DNA of 15,487 bases from Lachnospiraceae bacterium (lineage in GTDB: Bacteria; Bacillota; Clostridia; Lachnospirales; Lachnospiraceae), in NCBI GenBank assembly GCA_009774215.1, contig VSNH01000085.1:1-15487 (forward strand). The letters run 5' to 3'. This document shows positions 6,408-14,313 of this stretch, in pieces (position 1 is the first letter of the stretch; each line of letters begins with the position of its first letter). The notes under the pieces are model-generated. The model was not told where the DNA came from and ran no database searches. It was given only the letters and a program-made list of their open reading frames with translations. Both the position numbers and the translations under genes were made by a program.

Positions 6408-6563
6408 TTTCTCCTCATTTCTGCGCCCTCTTGCGCTCAGTTCTCATGCAAAACTCATGATAACCGCCTGCAGCGATGAAATTTTGCACGCTCAAATCAT
6501 GCTCTCATGGTCTCGGCAAATAATGCGCCAGCCCACACTTCGCATCTATATATTCAATCGTAT
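6408..6563 (-). other. 156-bp gap between nfnA and nfnB with one hairpin
   Basis: No gene fits here. One imperfect inverted repeat has arms at 6440-6448 and 6456-6464 (9 bp with one mismatch, 7-base loop), and CTCATG occurs three times (6443, 6454, 6504). There is no T-tract after the hairpin, so the two genes can still be cotranscribed. Such a long gap is unusual for subunits of one complex. Confidence 0.4.
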
Positions 6564-7445
6564 TTATACGCAATTCCCGCACCCGCCATGATGGGTGTCG
6601 CCCTCTTTCGCCTTTAAGAAGTCTCTGCCTTCCTTCGTCTTATACATCTGCTGTCGCTTCATCGCCTGGTCGAAATCTACCTTATGGCCGTCAAACTCCG
6701 GGCCATCCACGCAGGCAAACTTCACTTCTCCGTCCACCGTCAGGCGACAGGCGCCGCACATACCCGTGCCGTCCACCATAATCGGATTCATGCTGACAAC
6801 CGTGGGCAGCTCATATTTCTTCGTGGTCAGGCATACAAATTTCATCATAATCATGGGCCCGATCGCCACGCACACATCATAAGATTTTCCTTCGGATTCT
6901 ATCAGATCCTCGATCACCTTCGTCACCATGCCGCTTCGGCCGTAGGAGCCGTCGTCCGTGGTAACGTAGAGATTTCCGGCTACCGCCTTCATCTCCTCCT
7001 CCATAATGAGCAGCTCCTTCGTCTTTGCGCCAACGATCACGTCCGCGTCGATCCCTCTCTCATGCAGCCATTTCACCTGCGGGTAAACGGGCGCCGTGCC
7101 AAGGCCTCCGGCCACAAAAAGAATCTTTTTCTGCTTAAGCGCCTGCACATCCTCCTTCACGAACTCGGAAGGACACCCCAGCGGCCCCACAAAGTCCTGA
7201 AAACTGTCTCCTGTCTTTAAACTGCGCATCATCTCGGTTGCCGCGCCTACCACCTGAAACACAATGGTGACGGTTCCCTTCTCCCTGTCATAATCACAGA
7301 TCGTCAGGGGAATCCTCTCACCCTCCGCATCCATTCTGACAATGACAAACTGTCCCGGCTGGCAGGATTTCGCCACGCGGGGCGCTTCCACGTCCATGAG
7401 ATAGATATTCGCCGCAAGTTCTTCTGCTTTTATAATCCCGTACAT
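6564..7445 (-). CDS. nfnA: NfnA-type NADH-binding subunit (PyrK-like FAD/NAD-binding protein with [2Fe-2S])
   Basis: Protein of 293 aa in the ferredoxin-NADP reductase superfamily, often named sulfide/dihydroorotate dehydrogenase-like subunit. The FAD domain occupies about 1-100 (CQPGQFVIVRM, ERIPLTICDYD). The nucleotide domain follows with LFVAGGLGTAPVYPQVKWL (109-127) and CVAIGPMIMMK (192-202). The cysteine motif DGTGMCGACRL...CVDGPEFDGH supplies Cys230, 233 and 245 for a [2Fe-2S] centre. Asp225 could be the fourth ligand, as an aspartate ligand is reported in this family. The C-terminus has two more cysteines (GGCGNCV). I chose ATG 7445; a TTG at 7454 lies only three bases from the GGAG. 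It precedes nfnB by 156 bp. Lengths and domain order fit the NfnA/NfnB pair of anaerobes, which couples NADH and reduced ferredoxin to NADPH. Confidence 0.88.
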   Translation of the reverse strand: MYGIIKAEELAANIYLMDVEAPRVAKSCQPGQFVIVRMDAEGERIPLTICDYDREKGTVTIVFQVVGAATEMMRSLKTGDSFQDFVGPLGCPSEFVKEDVQALKQKKILFVAGGLGTAPVYPQVKWLHERGIDADVIVGAKTKELLIMEEEMKAVAGNLYVTTDDGSYGRSGMVTKVIEDLIESEGKSYDVCVAIGPMIMMKFVCLTTKKYELPTVVSMNPIMVDGTGMCGACRLTVDGEVKFACVDGPEFDGHKVDFDQAMKRQQMYKTKEGRDFLKAKEGDTHHGGCGNCV

Positions 7446-7485
7446 CTCAACCAAACACTCCTTTTCCTTTTATCCGAACTATTCC

Positions 7486-7514
7486 ATAATAGCGAAACTT
7501 ATCGTTTTTTGCAA
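7486..7514 (-). promoter_or_regulatory. Sigma-A-type promoter of nfnAB
   Basis: On the minus strand TTGCAA (7509-7514) and TATTAT (7486-7491) are exactly 17 bp apart. The -10 matches five of six consensus bases and the -35 four of six. The predicted start is near 7479, about 35 bp before ATG 7445, in the only gap between the zinc-ribbon gene and nfnA. Confidence 0.55.
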
Positions 7515-7563
7515 GATATAATATTTGGGTTTTGCAAACGGTCGTGTTCTGAACTCTGTTAAT

Positions 7564-9000
7564 TTATAGCATAACCGCCATAAATGCCCCGGCATCATCA
7601 TAGCCGAGCTGCGCTGCCGCCCCGGTATACGCCTGCACCAGAAATACCTTGTCCGTGCGGCTTAAAAGCCCCGTGCCGTCGTCATAATACTCGTTGATGG
7701 TGTAATAATCCTCTTCCCCCACCTTGAGCACAGAGCTGAACTGATAGCTCAGGACACCGGTCTGCCTGGGGTTTTCCCCGGTCACATTATCCAGATATCC
7801 GGTCTCCACCAATTTGTTGACCAAATTAGTCACCGCCGTCTGTGTGGGAATGGCGCCCCGCAGTCTGAGCGTAAAGGTCCGCGTCGTCACCTCGCTGGCA
7901 ATGCCCTCGCTGCTGATATTCACAAACTTAAACAGCGTTTTCCCCAACGGCATGGGAATCGGCCCCGTATAGGGCACACTGTCCGCCGTAGGCTCCGACT
8001 CGTCCGTGGTGTAAAAAGTCTTACATCCCTCCGCAGTCTCCACCGCAATCATTGTCGCTTCGGTATATTCGCCGCTGTAAAGCTCCACCTCCGGGGCATT
8101 TGGCACGGCCAGATTAATCACGTAGGTCTTCGTGACGATATCGCTCTCAATACCGTAATCGTTAACGAAAAAGGCGCTGATTGTATACTCACCCGTCTCC
8201 AGAAAGAGGGGAGAAGTATAAATCGAGCTGTTCTTATCAGGCTTTGATCCGTCCATGGTGTAGTAGATCGTCCCCGCCGTGTTGGAACTCAGTTTTAAAG
8301 GAATCACCTCCGCATAGCTTCCCTCCACATAGCTGAATTCCGGCTCCATGGCCAGATAGCTCTGGAACATGCTCACGATCCGCTCATTGTTACAGGCACG
8401 CAGCAGATCATTGATCAGCCCGAACTCTTTCTGATTGGCATAGATCGTGACGATCTTTCCGTAGGCTTCCTCCACATCCTCCTCCGCGTATCTGGGGGCG
8501 GTATCCGTGTCAATGATCTTCATAAGAGCCAACAGCGCATAATTGTCCATCTGCTGCAGATAGTAATAATCCGCCTCCAAAAAAAGGATTCTTGCCTCCT
8601 CCGGATAATCTGCATAGGCCGCTTCCAGACAGGCAATCGCCTCGCTGTAAGCTCCCTTTTCCGCATAGGACATCGCTTTATTGATCTGGTAGTCTGCCGT
8701 ATGGATATGGTAGGCGTAAAGGGCATAAGAAATAATCGCCGCCAGAAAAAGAATTGCCAAAGAGAGGATCACCTGCGGTTTGCGGCTCCTCTTCCCCGCA
8801 CCGATAACCGTTTCACTCTCTCCATCTGCAGTCTCCGCCTCATCCGTCTCCTCCTGCTGGGAGACAAGCGTAGAAAGGGTTTCCGTTATGCTGTTTTCTA
8901 TTTCCGGCTCGAAATCCGGAACGATCTGAATCTCCTCTCCGCACTTGTCACAGAGCAGATAACCGTCCGGCATTTCATGTCCGCAATGTGGACATTTCAT
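7564..9000 (-). CDS. Zinc-ribbon, TPR and chitobiase-C-domain (CHB_HEX-type) membrane protein
   Basis: Protein of 478 aa with four parts. Residues 1-25 are a zinc ribbon with Cys3, 6, 17 and 20 (start MKCPHCGHEM). An acidic linker leads to one transmembrane helix at about 76-97. A helical, TPR-like region covers about 101-215 (AMSYAEKGAYSEAIACLEAA). Two beta-rich repeats of chitobiase/beta-hexosaminidase C-terminal type follow: GTIYYTMDGSKPDKNSSIYT near 244-263 and CKTFYTTDESEPTADSVPYT about 80 residues later, each with the typical YT.DG/ES.P core. The last 80 residues contain no motif I recognise. The zinc ribbon is cytoplasmic and the TPR and repeats probably face outside. Its ATG shares bases with the folD stop (ATGA) and has AGAAGGG before it, so translation is coupled to folD. 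The function is unknown; no link to folate chemistry is evident. Confidence 0.85.
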   Translation of the reverse strand: MKCPHCGHEMPDGYLLCDKCGEEIQIVPDFEPEIENSITETLSTLVSQQEETDEAETADGESETVIGAGKRSRKPQVILSLAILFLAAIISYALYAYHIHTADYQINKAMSYAEKGAYSEAIACLEAAYADYPEEARILFLEADYYYLQQMDNYALLALMKIIDTDTAPRYAEEDVEEAYGKIVTIYANQKEFGLINDLLRACNNERIVSMFQSYLAMEPEFSYVEGSYAEVIPLKLSSNTAGTIYYTMDGSKPDKNSSIYTSPLFLETGEYTISAFFVNDYGIESDIVTKTYVINLAVPNAPEVELYSGEYTEATMIAVETAEGCKTFYTTDESEPTADSVPYTGPIPMPLGKTLFKFVNISSEGIASEVTTRTFTLRLRGAIPTQTAVTNLVNKLVETGYLDNVTGENPRQTGVLSYQFSSVLKVGEEDYYTINEYYDDGTGLLSRTDKVFLVQAYTGAAAQLGYDDAGAFMAVML

Positions 9001-9845
9001 AGGCTGTTCCCTTCTCTGGAATTTGCACAGTTATACATGAGCATGGCGATCGTCATAGGGCCGACACCTCCGGGTACAGGGGTAATCGCGCTGCACACAG
9101 GAGCCACATCCTCATAATCCACGTCGCCGCAGAGTTTATTGTTCTCGTTTCTGTGAATGCCAACGTCGATCACTACCGCACCTTCCTTCACATACTCCCT
9201 GGTAATCATCCGAGGCTTACCCACCGCCGCCACCAAAATGTCAGCGCGTTTCGTCACTTCCTTTAAATCCTTTGTCCGGGAATGGGTCACCGTCACCGTA
9301 CCGTTTTCCCGAAGCAGCAAAAGCGCCATCGGTTTCCCGACGATATTGCTTCTGCCGATCACCACGCACTCTTTCCCCGCAATCTCAATCCCCGAGCGCT
9401 TCAAAAGCTGGATGATGCCGGCGGGCGTACAGGACACAAACCCCGGCTGTCCGATGCAGAGCGCGCCCACACTCTGGGGATGAAAACCGTCCACATCCTT
9501 CTTCGGATCGATGGCGCGGATCACCGCATCTTCATCGATATGTTTCGGAAGAGGAAGCTGCACCAAAATGCCGTTTACGTCTTCTCTCGCATTCAATTCA
9601 CCGATCAGGGAAAGCAGCTTCTCCTGCGTCGTCTCCTCCGCCAGCTCATAGGCGAGTGATTCGATCCCTACATAAGCGCAGGCCTTCTTTTTATTTCCTA
9701 CATAAACGCTTGACGCAGGGTCATTGCCTACCTGGATCACCGCGAGGCACACCTTCTTCCCCTGCGCGGCAAGCGCCGCAACCTGTTCCTTCACCTCGTC
9801 CTTAATCTGCGCCGAAATGGCCTTACCGTCTATAATCTGTGGCAT
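8997..9845 (-). CDS. folD: Bifunctional methylene-THF dehydrogenase / methenyl-THF cyclohydrolase FolD
   Basis: Cytoplasmic enzyme of 282 aa, standard length, interconverting 5,10-methylene-, 5,10-methenyl- and 10-formyl-THF with NAD(P)(H). The active-site segment PASSVYVGNKKKAC carries Tyr48 and Lys52, matching the catalytic Tyr-x3-Lys of the family. Other signatures are VNGILVQLPLP, DVDGFHP, the dinucleotide-binding VIGRSNIVGKPMALLLL, DVGIH and the C-terminal PVPGGVGPMTIAMLMYN. ATG 9845 is preceded by AAAGGATGATAAGGT. It lies 53 bp after fhs, which supplies its 10-formyl-THF substrate, and overlaps the next gene by 4 bp. It serves purine and methionine synthesis and could serve the methyl branch of the Wood-Ljungdahl pathway if the host is acetogenic. 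Cofactor preference cannot be read reliably from the sequence. Confidence 0.97.
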   Translation of the reverse strand: MPQIIDGKAISAQIKDEVKEQVAALAAQGKKVCLAVIQVGNDPASSVYVGNKKKACAYVGIESLAYELAEETTQEKLLSLIGELNAREDVNGILVQLPLPKHIDEDAVIRAIDPKKDVDGFHPQSVGALCIGQPGFVSCTPAGIIQLLKRSGIEIAGKECVVIGRSNIVGKPMALLLLRENGTVTVTHSRTKDLKEVTKRADILVAAVGKPRMITREYVKEGAVVIDVGIHRNENNKLCGDVDYEDVAPVCSAITPVPGGVGPMTIAMLMYNCANSREGNSL

Positions 9846-9898
9846 ACCTTATCATCCTTTCCTTTCACATCCCAATGCCGTACGGAGAATGCTGCTTT

Positions 9899-11569
9899 TC
9901 AAAATAATCCTACAATTTTCCCCTCATCGTCCACGTCAATCCGATAGGCCGCGGGGGTCTTCGGCAATCCCGGCATGGTCATCACATCGCCTGTCAGCGC
10001 CACCACAAACCCCGCTCCCGCAGACACATAAACCTCTCTCACATGCATCTCAAAGCCGACAGGACGCCCCAGAAGCTTCGGGTCATCCGAGAGCGAATAC
10101 TGCGTCTTTGCAATACAGACAGGCAGTTTCCCGAATCCGGCGCTCTGAAGCTTCTCCATCTGCCTTTTCGCCGCCGCCGTGTAAGTCACGCCGCCCGCAC
10201 CGTAAATTTCCGAAGCCACGGTATGAATCTTCTCCTGCAGGGACAGTTCATCCCCATAGAGCGGTTCGAAAAAGCTTCTCTTATGTTCCAGCGTGTCAAG
10301 CACCTTACCTGCAAGGGCCGTGCCGCCCTCTCCGCCCTTTTCCCAGACTTCCCCGAGGGAAAACTCACAATCCCTGTCCTCGCAGAATTTCCGCACATAG
10401 TCTATTTCCTCCTGCGTGTCTGACGCGAAGGCATTCAGCGCCACCACAATGGGCACCCCGTACTTATGGATATTCAGGATATGCTTCTCCAAATTCACGA
10501 TGCCTGCCTGCAGCGCCTTCATATCCTTTCTGGACAAATCCTCCTTAGCCACCCCGCCGTTGTATTTCAGGGCCCTCACGGTAGCCACAAGCACCACCGC
10601 ATCCGGCTTCAAATCCGCCATCCGGCACTTGATATCAAAGAATTTCTCGGCTCCCAGATCCGCGCCGAATCCCGCCTCCGTAATCACATAGTCTGCCATC
10701 TTAAGCGCGGTCTTCGTGGCCATTACAGAGTTACAGCCGTGGGCAATGTTAGCGAAAGGCCCGCCGTGCACAAGAGCCGGCGTATGCTCCAATGTCTGAA
10801 TCAGATTCGGCTTCATGGCATCCTTTAAAAGCGCCGCCATCGCACCCACCGCCTGTAAATCCTTCGCCGTCACGGGCTCGCCGGAATAATCGTAGGCCAC
10901 GATAATCCGCGCCAGACGTTCCTTTAAATCTTTAAAATCCGAGGCAAGACAGAGAATCGCCATAATTTCCGAGGCAACGGTGATGATAAAATGATCCTCC
11001 CGCACCATGCCGTTTGCCTTGCCGCCCATACCGATCACGATATTGCGAAGCGCCCGATCGTTCATGTCAAGACATCTCTTCCATACGATCTGCCGTGGGT
11101 CGATGCGCAACAGATTTCCCTGCTGGATATGATTGTCCAGAAGAGCCGCCAGTAGGTTATTCGCGGCAGTTATGGCATGAAAATCTCCCGTAAAATGAAG
11201 ATTTAAGTCCTCCATCGGCACCACCTGAGAGTAGCCGCCGCCCGCAGCGCCGCCCTTGATGCCGAAACACGGCCCGAGAGAAGGTTCCCGAAGCGCGATC
11301 ACCGCCTTTTTCCCGAGTCTGGCAAATGCCTGTCCCAGCCCCACGGTGATGGTGGTTTTCCCTTCCCCGGCAGGCGTCGGATTGATGGCTGTCACCAGAA
11401 TCAATCGCCCTTCCGGGTTCTTTTTGATCTTCTCTATGTACTCTTCCGAAAGCTTCGCCTTATATTTGCCGTAAACCTCCAGATCCTCCTGCCCGATGCC
11501 GATACGCTGCGCCACCTCGGTAATCGGGATAAGCTCCGCCGCCTGGGCGATCTCAATGTCTGTTTTCAT
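9899..11569 (-). CDS. fhs: Formate-tetrahydrofolate ligase
   Basis: Enzyme of 556 aa, the normal bacterial length, that condenses formate with THF using ATP to give 10-formyl-THF. The ATP-binding P-loop is TPAGEGKTT at residues 65-73, followed by family signatures EPSLGPCFGIKGGAAGGGYS, FTGDFHAITAANNLLAAL, RGxxN-like DMNDRALRNIVIG, PALVHGGPFANIAHGCNS, DYVITEAGFGADLGAEKF and the C-terminal GFVVALTGDVMTMPGLPKTP. ATG 11569 has CGGAGGG before it. The start lies inside the ftsK 3' end (17-bp overlap) and folD follows after 53 bp, so the gene is most likely expressed from the promoter upstream of ftsK. It provides one-carbon units and, in acetogens, the entry of formate into the methyl branch. Confidence 0.98.
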   Translation of the reverse strand: MKTDIEIAQAAELIPITEVAQRIGIGQEDLEVYGKYKAKLSEEYIEKIKKNPEGRLILVTAINPTPAGEGKTTITVGLGQAFARLGKKAVIALREPSLGPCFGIKGGAAGGGYSQVVPMEDLNLHFTGDFHAITAANNLLAALLDNHIQQGNLLRIDPRQIVWKRCLDMNDRALRNIVIGMGGKANGMVREDHFIITVASEIMAILCLASDFKDLKERLARIIVAYDYSGEPVTAKDLQAVGAMAALLKDAMKPNLIQTLEHTPALVHGGPFANIAHGCNSVMATKTALKMADYVITEAGFGADLGAEKFFDIKCRMADLKPDAVVLVATVRALKYNGGVAKEDLSRKDMKALQAGIVNLEKHILNIHKYGVPIVVALNAFASDTQEEIDYVRKFCEDRDCEFSLGEVWEKGGEGGTALAGKVLDTLEHKRSFFEPLYGDELSLQEKIHTVASEIYGAGGVTYTAAAKRQMEKLQSAGFGKLPVCIAKTQYSLSDDPKLLGRPVGFEMHVREVYVSAGAGFVVALTGDVMTMPGLPKTPAAYRIDVDDEGKIVGLF

Positions 11570-14231
11570 ATGACCCTCCGATTAACTGTTCAAACTCCTC
11601 CGCGCTCATCAAAATCTTTCGCGGCTTGGTGCCCTCTTCCTCGCCTACAACCCCGGCATCACTGAGCTGATCCATAATGCGTGCCGCCCGGTTAAAGCCG
11701 ATCTTAAACATCCGCTGCAGCATACCGATAGATGCTTTATCCTTCTCGATGATAAACCGCCCCGCCTCCGCAAAGTACTCGTCGTACTCCGAATCCGCGT
11801 CGCCCGCACCGCCGGCTGCACCTGTCGTGCCGGATTCCACGGCAATGCTGTTAATCTGCTCCTCCACCGCTTCGTCAGCCGCTCCCTGAGGCGTATAATC
11901 CTTCAAAAACTCCACCACGTTAGAGACTTCATCATCCGAGACAAAGGGCCCCTGAATGCGGGCGGGTTTCGGATATCCCTGCGGATAAAAGAGCATGTCC
12001 CCTTTGCCGAGGAGCTTCTCCGCTCCCACCATATCCAGAATGGTGCGGGAATCCACGCCACTGGACACCGCAAAGGCAACACGGCTCGGCATGTTCGCCT
12101 TAATCAAGCCCGTAATAACGTCTACTGACGGACGCTGCGCCGCTATAATCAAATGGATGCCGCAGGCTCTCGCCAGCTGCGCCAGACGGCAGATGGATTC
12201 CTCCACCTCCCCCGGCGACACCATCATCAGATCCGCCAGCTCGTCCACGATAATCAAAATCTGGGGCATCTTCTCCGGTGCAGCGGAATCTCCCGACGCC
12301 CGCATACTCTCCACCTTTTTATTGTAGCCCTTCAAGTCACGGACATTGAAATCCGCAAACTTCTTATACCGCTCCGTCATTTCCGCCACGCCCCAATGCA
12401 GGGCCGCAGCCGCCTTCTTCGGATCAGTCACCACCGGAATCAGCAAGTGCGGAATGCCGTTATAAACGCTCAACTCCACCACCTTGGGATCGATCATAAT
12501 CATCTTCACGTCATCCGGGTGCGCCTTAAATAAAATCCCCATAATGATCGTATTGATACAAACCGACTTACCGGAGCCGGTCGCTCCCGCGATCAGCAGA
12601 TGGGGCATCTTCGCAATATCCGCAAACACGGTTTTGCCGCCGATATCCTTACCCACCGCAAAGATCAGATTGGCGGGAAATTTATCAAACTCCGGCGATT
12701 CCACCAGATCGCGGAAAGGCACCGCCGTGTTCTCCTTGTTCGGCACCTCGATGCCCACCGCCGCTTTCCCGGGAATGGGCGCTTCGATACGAATATCCGT
12801 GGCTGCCAGATTCAGCTTGATGTCGTCCGCAAGCCCGACGATTTTGCTGACCTTGACGCCCTGCTCCGGCTGCAGTTCATAGCGGGTGACGGAAGGCCCC
12901 CTGCTGTACTGCGTGACGCTCACCTTCACGCCGAAATTGCCCAGAATCTGTTCCAGGCGCTCTGCCGTCTCCTTGAGCTCCCTGTCGGAATCCGCGCCCT
13001 TCTTTTTCTTCCGCGGCGCCAGAAGGTCAGGCGACGGAAAACGGTAGCGATCCCTCCCGCTCCTTCCGGAAGAAACTGCTGTCCGCTCCGGCTGCACCGC
13101 CGGCTGACTCACCGCTGTCGGCCGTGTCCTGCCGCTCGATACCGCCATCTGGTTGCCCGTCATGGGCTGGTAAGAATCCATCGGCTTTTTCGCCTGCACC
13201 GCCGACAGAACAGGCTCCTGTTCCTCCTCCACGGCAGACGGCATCTCCTCCCCGCTGACATGAATTTCGTCAAGGTCATCGGATTCCTGCTCTATGTAAT
13301 GGTAAGAATGCGCTTCCCGCTCTCTTGCAGGCGGCAGTTCTTCCCGCTCCTCCTCGTCGTAATTTAACGTGATTTCGTGTATATCGTCGCGCACCTTTCC
13401 GGCGGCCTCTTTTTCCGGTTCCCTGCCGAGAGCCGTATCCAGCATGACGCCAGACACCTTCTTGTCCATGCGGAGAAGTTTTTCATTTTCCAACTCCTCC
13501 TCCCGCTGTCTGCGTTCCCGCTCCTCGCGCTCCCGTTTCTCTGACTGCTCCTCCCGGCGCTTTGTCGCCCGCTCCCTGCGGTAAGCCGCATCCTCAAGGG
13601 AACGCTCATAGACTTTCCGTCCTCCCGCCGCCACGCCGCCGATAAAGGACTTCTCCGTGACAATCACCAGACAGATGATGCCCAGAACAAGAATGAGAAG
13701 AACCGTACCTACCGTACCGAGAAACTTGCAGGACAGATAAGACAAAGAGCCTGCCAGTATGCCGCCGCCCTTGTGCCCCTCGCTGCAGCGGCTATAAATT
13801 TCCGCGAGCTGATAGCTTTCCGCCTCCGCAGGATTCGTGCTGAAAAACTCGAATGCCATGCCCAGAAGAAGGACAAGGACAATGCCGGCCAAAAGCTTTC
13901 TCGTGGCGATGCGGTTCCCCACATTTAACATACCGAAAGCGATCATCAGAAAAATAATAACCGGCGCCACATAGGCGAGAAGACCGAAAACGCCGAACAG
14001 CACACTGCTCACCGCATTGCCGAACTTCCCCACCACCCCGAAATTACACAAAAATAAAATAAGGGCGAGAGCCGCCAGCACAATCAGCAGGATTTCATTC
14101 CTGACTGCCGGATCCATAGGCGCGTCCTGCCGTGTGTTCCGGGATTTCGCCCGGGCATTCGACGCGCTTGTCCTGCTTCTGCCTGTATTCTGTTTTTTCG
14201 CGGATGACCCCCTCGTACCTTGAGCCGCCAT
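11553..14231 (-). CDS. ftsK: DNA translocase of the FtsK/SpoIIIE family
   Basis: Septal DNA pump of 892 aa. Four transmembrane helices lie within the first 200 residues (start NEILLIVLAALALILFLCNF), followed by a long charged, glutamate/arginine-rich linker. The motor begins near residue 420. Walker A is GATGSGKS at 549-556 and Walker B is ILIIVDEL at about 658-665, with the RecA-like motifs MIDPKVVELSVYNGIPHLL and IIAAQRPSVDVITGLIKANMP. The C-terminal gamma winged-helix domain (KDKASIGMLQRMFKIGFNRA) recognises orienting DNA sequences in this family. I chose ATG 14231 because GTGGAGG precedes it; an in-frame TTG at 14252 is unlikely. The position after tepA matches B. subtilis spoIIIE, so a role in moving the chromosome into the forespore is likely, though sequence alone does not separate it from a vegetative FtsK. 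It overlaps fhs by 17 bp. Confidence 0.97.
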   Translation of the reverse strand: MAAQGTRGSSAKKQNTGRSRTSASNARAKSRNTRQDAPMDPAVRNEILLIVLAALALILFLCNFGVVGKFGNAVSSVLFGVFGLLAYVAPVIIFLMIAFGMLNVGNRIATRKLLAGIVLVLLLGMAFEFFSTNPAEAESYQLAEIYSRCSEGHKGGGILAGSLSYLSCKFLGTVGTVLLILVLGIICLVIVTEKSFIGGVAAGGRKVYERSLEDAAYRRERATKRREEQSEKREREERERRQREEELENEKLLRMDKKVSGVMLDTALGREPEKEAAGKVRDDIHEITLNYDEEEREELPPAREREAHSYHYIEQESDDLDEIHVSGEEMPSAVEEEQEPVLSAVQAKKPMDSYQPMTGNQMAVSSGRTRPTAVSQPAVQPERTAVSSGRSGRDRYRFPSPDLLAPRKKKKGADSDRELKETAERLEQILGNFGVKVSVTQYSRGPSVTRYELQPEQGVKVSKIVGLADDIKLNLAATDIRIEAPIPGKAAVGIEVPNKENTAVPFRDLVESPEFDKFPANLIFAVGKDIGGKTVFADIAKMPHLLIAGATGSGKSVCINTIIMGILFKAHPDDVKMIMIDPKVVELSVYNGIPHLLIPVVTDPKKAAAALHWGVAEMTERYKKFADFNVRDLKGYNKKVESMRASGDSAAPEKMPQILIIVDELADLMMVSPGEVEESICRLAQLARACGIHLIIAAQRPSVDVITGLIKANMPSRVAFAVSSGVDSRTILDMVGAEKLLGKGDMLFYPQGYPKPARIQGPFVSDDEVSNVVEFLKDYTPQGAADEAVEEQINSIAVESGTTGAAGGAGDADSEYDEYFAEAGRFIIEKDKASIGMLQRMFKIGFNRAARIMDQLSDAGVVGEEEGTKPRKILMSAEEFEQLIGGSYENRH

Positions 14232-14281
14232 GACTGCCTCCACATGTATCAAAATTTCATCAAACCTAAAAATCCTATATT

Positions 14282-14310
14282 AGTATAGCATTTTCATTTT
14301 GGCTTGTCAT
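14282..14310 (-). promoter_or_regulatory. Strong sigma-A-type promoter before ftsK
   Basis: On the minus strand ATGACA (14305-14310) and TATACT (14282-14287) are separated by exactly 17 bp, and TGC before TATACT makes an extended -10. Both hexamers match five of six consensus bases. The predicted start is near 14275, about 44 bp before ATG 14231. It begins 4 bp after the tepA stop and probably drives ftsK-fhs-folD and the zinc-ribbon gene. Confidence 0.7.
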
Positions 14311-14313
14311 CCC

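Noticed and set aside
7446..7563. Terminator after the zinc-ribbon gene
   Set aside because: Only a GTTC-A-GAAC mini-repeat without a T-tract follows the stop, which is too weak to call.
9846..9898. Shared 11-mer ACGGAGAATGC in the fhs-folD gap and in the rlmH-yqfC hairpin A
   Set aside because: Shared 11-mers are expected by chance dozens of times within 15 kb, and the folD gap shows no matching hairpin.
12600..13367. Plus-strand open frame of 255 codons opposite ftsK
   Set aside because: It is histidine- and arginine-rich shadow sequence across the FtsK linker and motor and resembles no protein family.
11570..14231. Possible riboswitch (folate or purine related) upstream of fhs
   Set aside because: The fhs start lies inside the ftsK coding region, so there is no untranslated leader to hold one.
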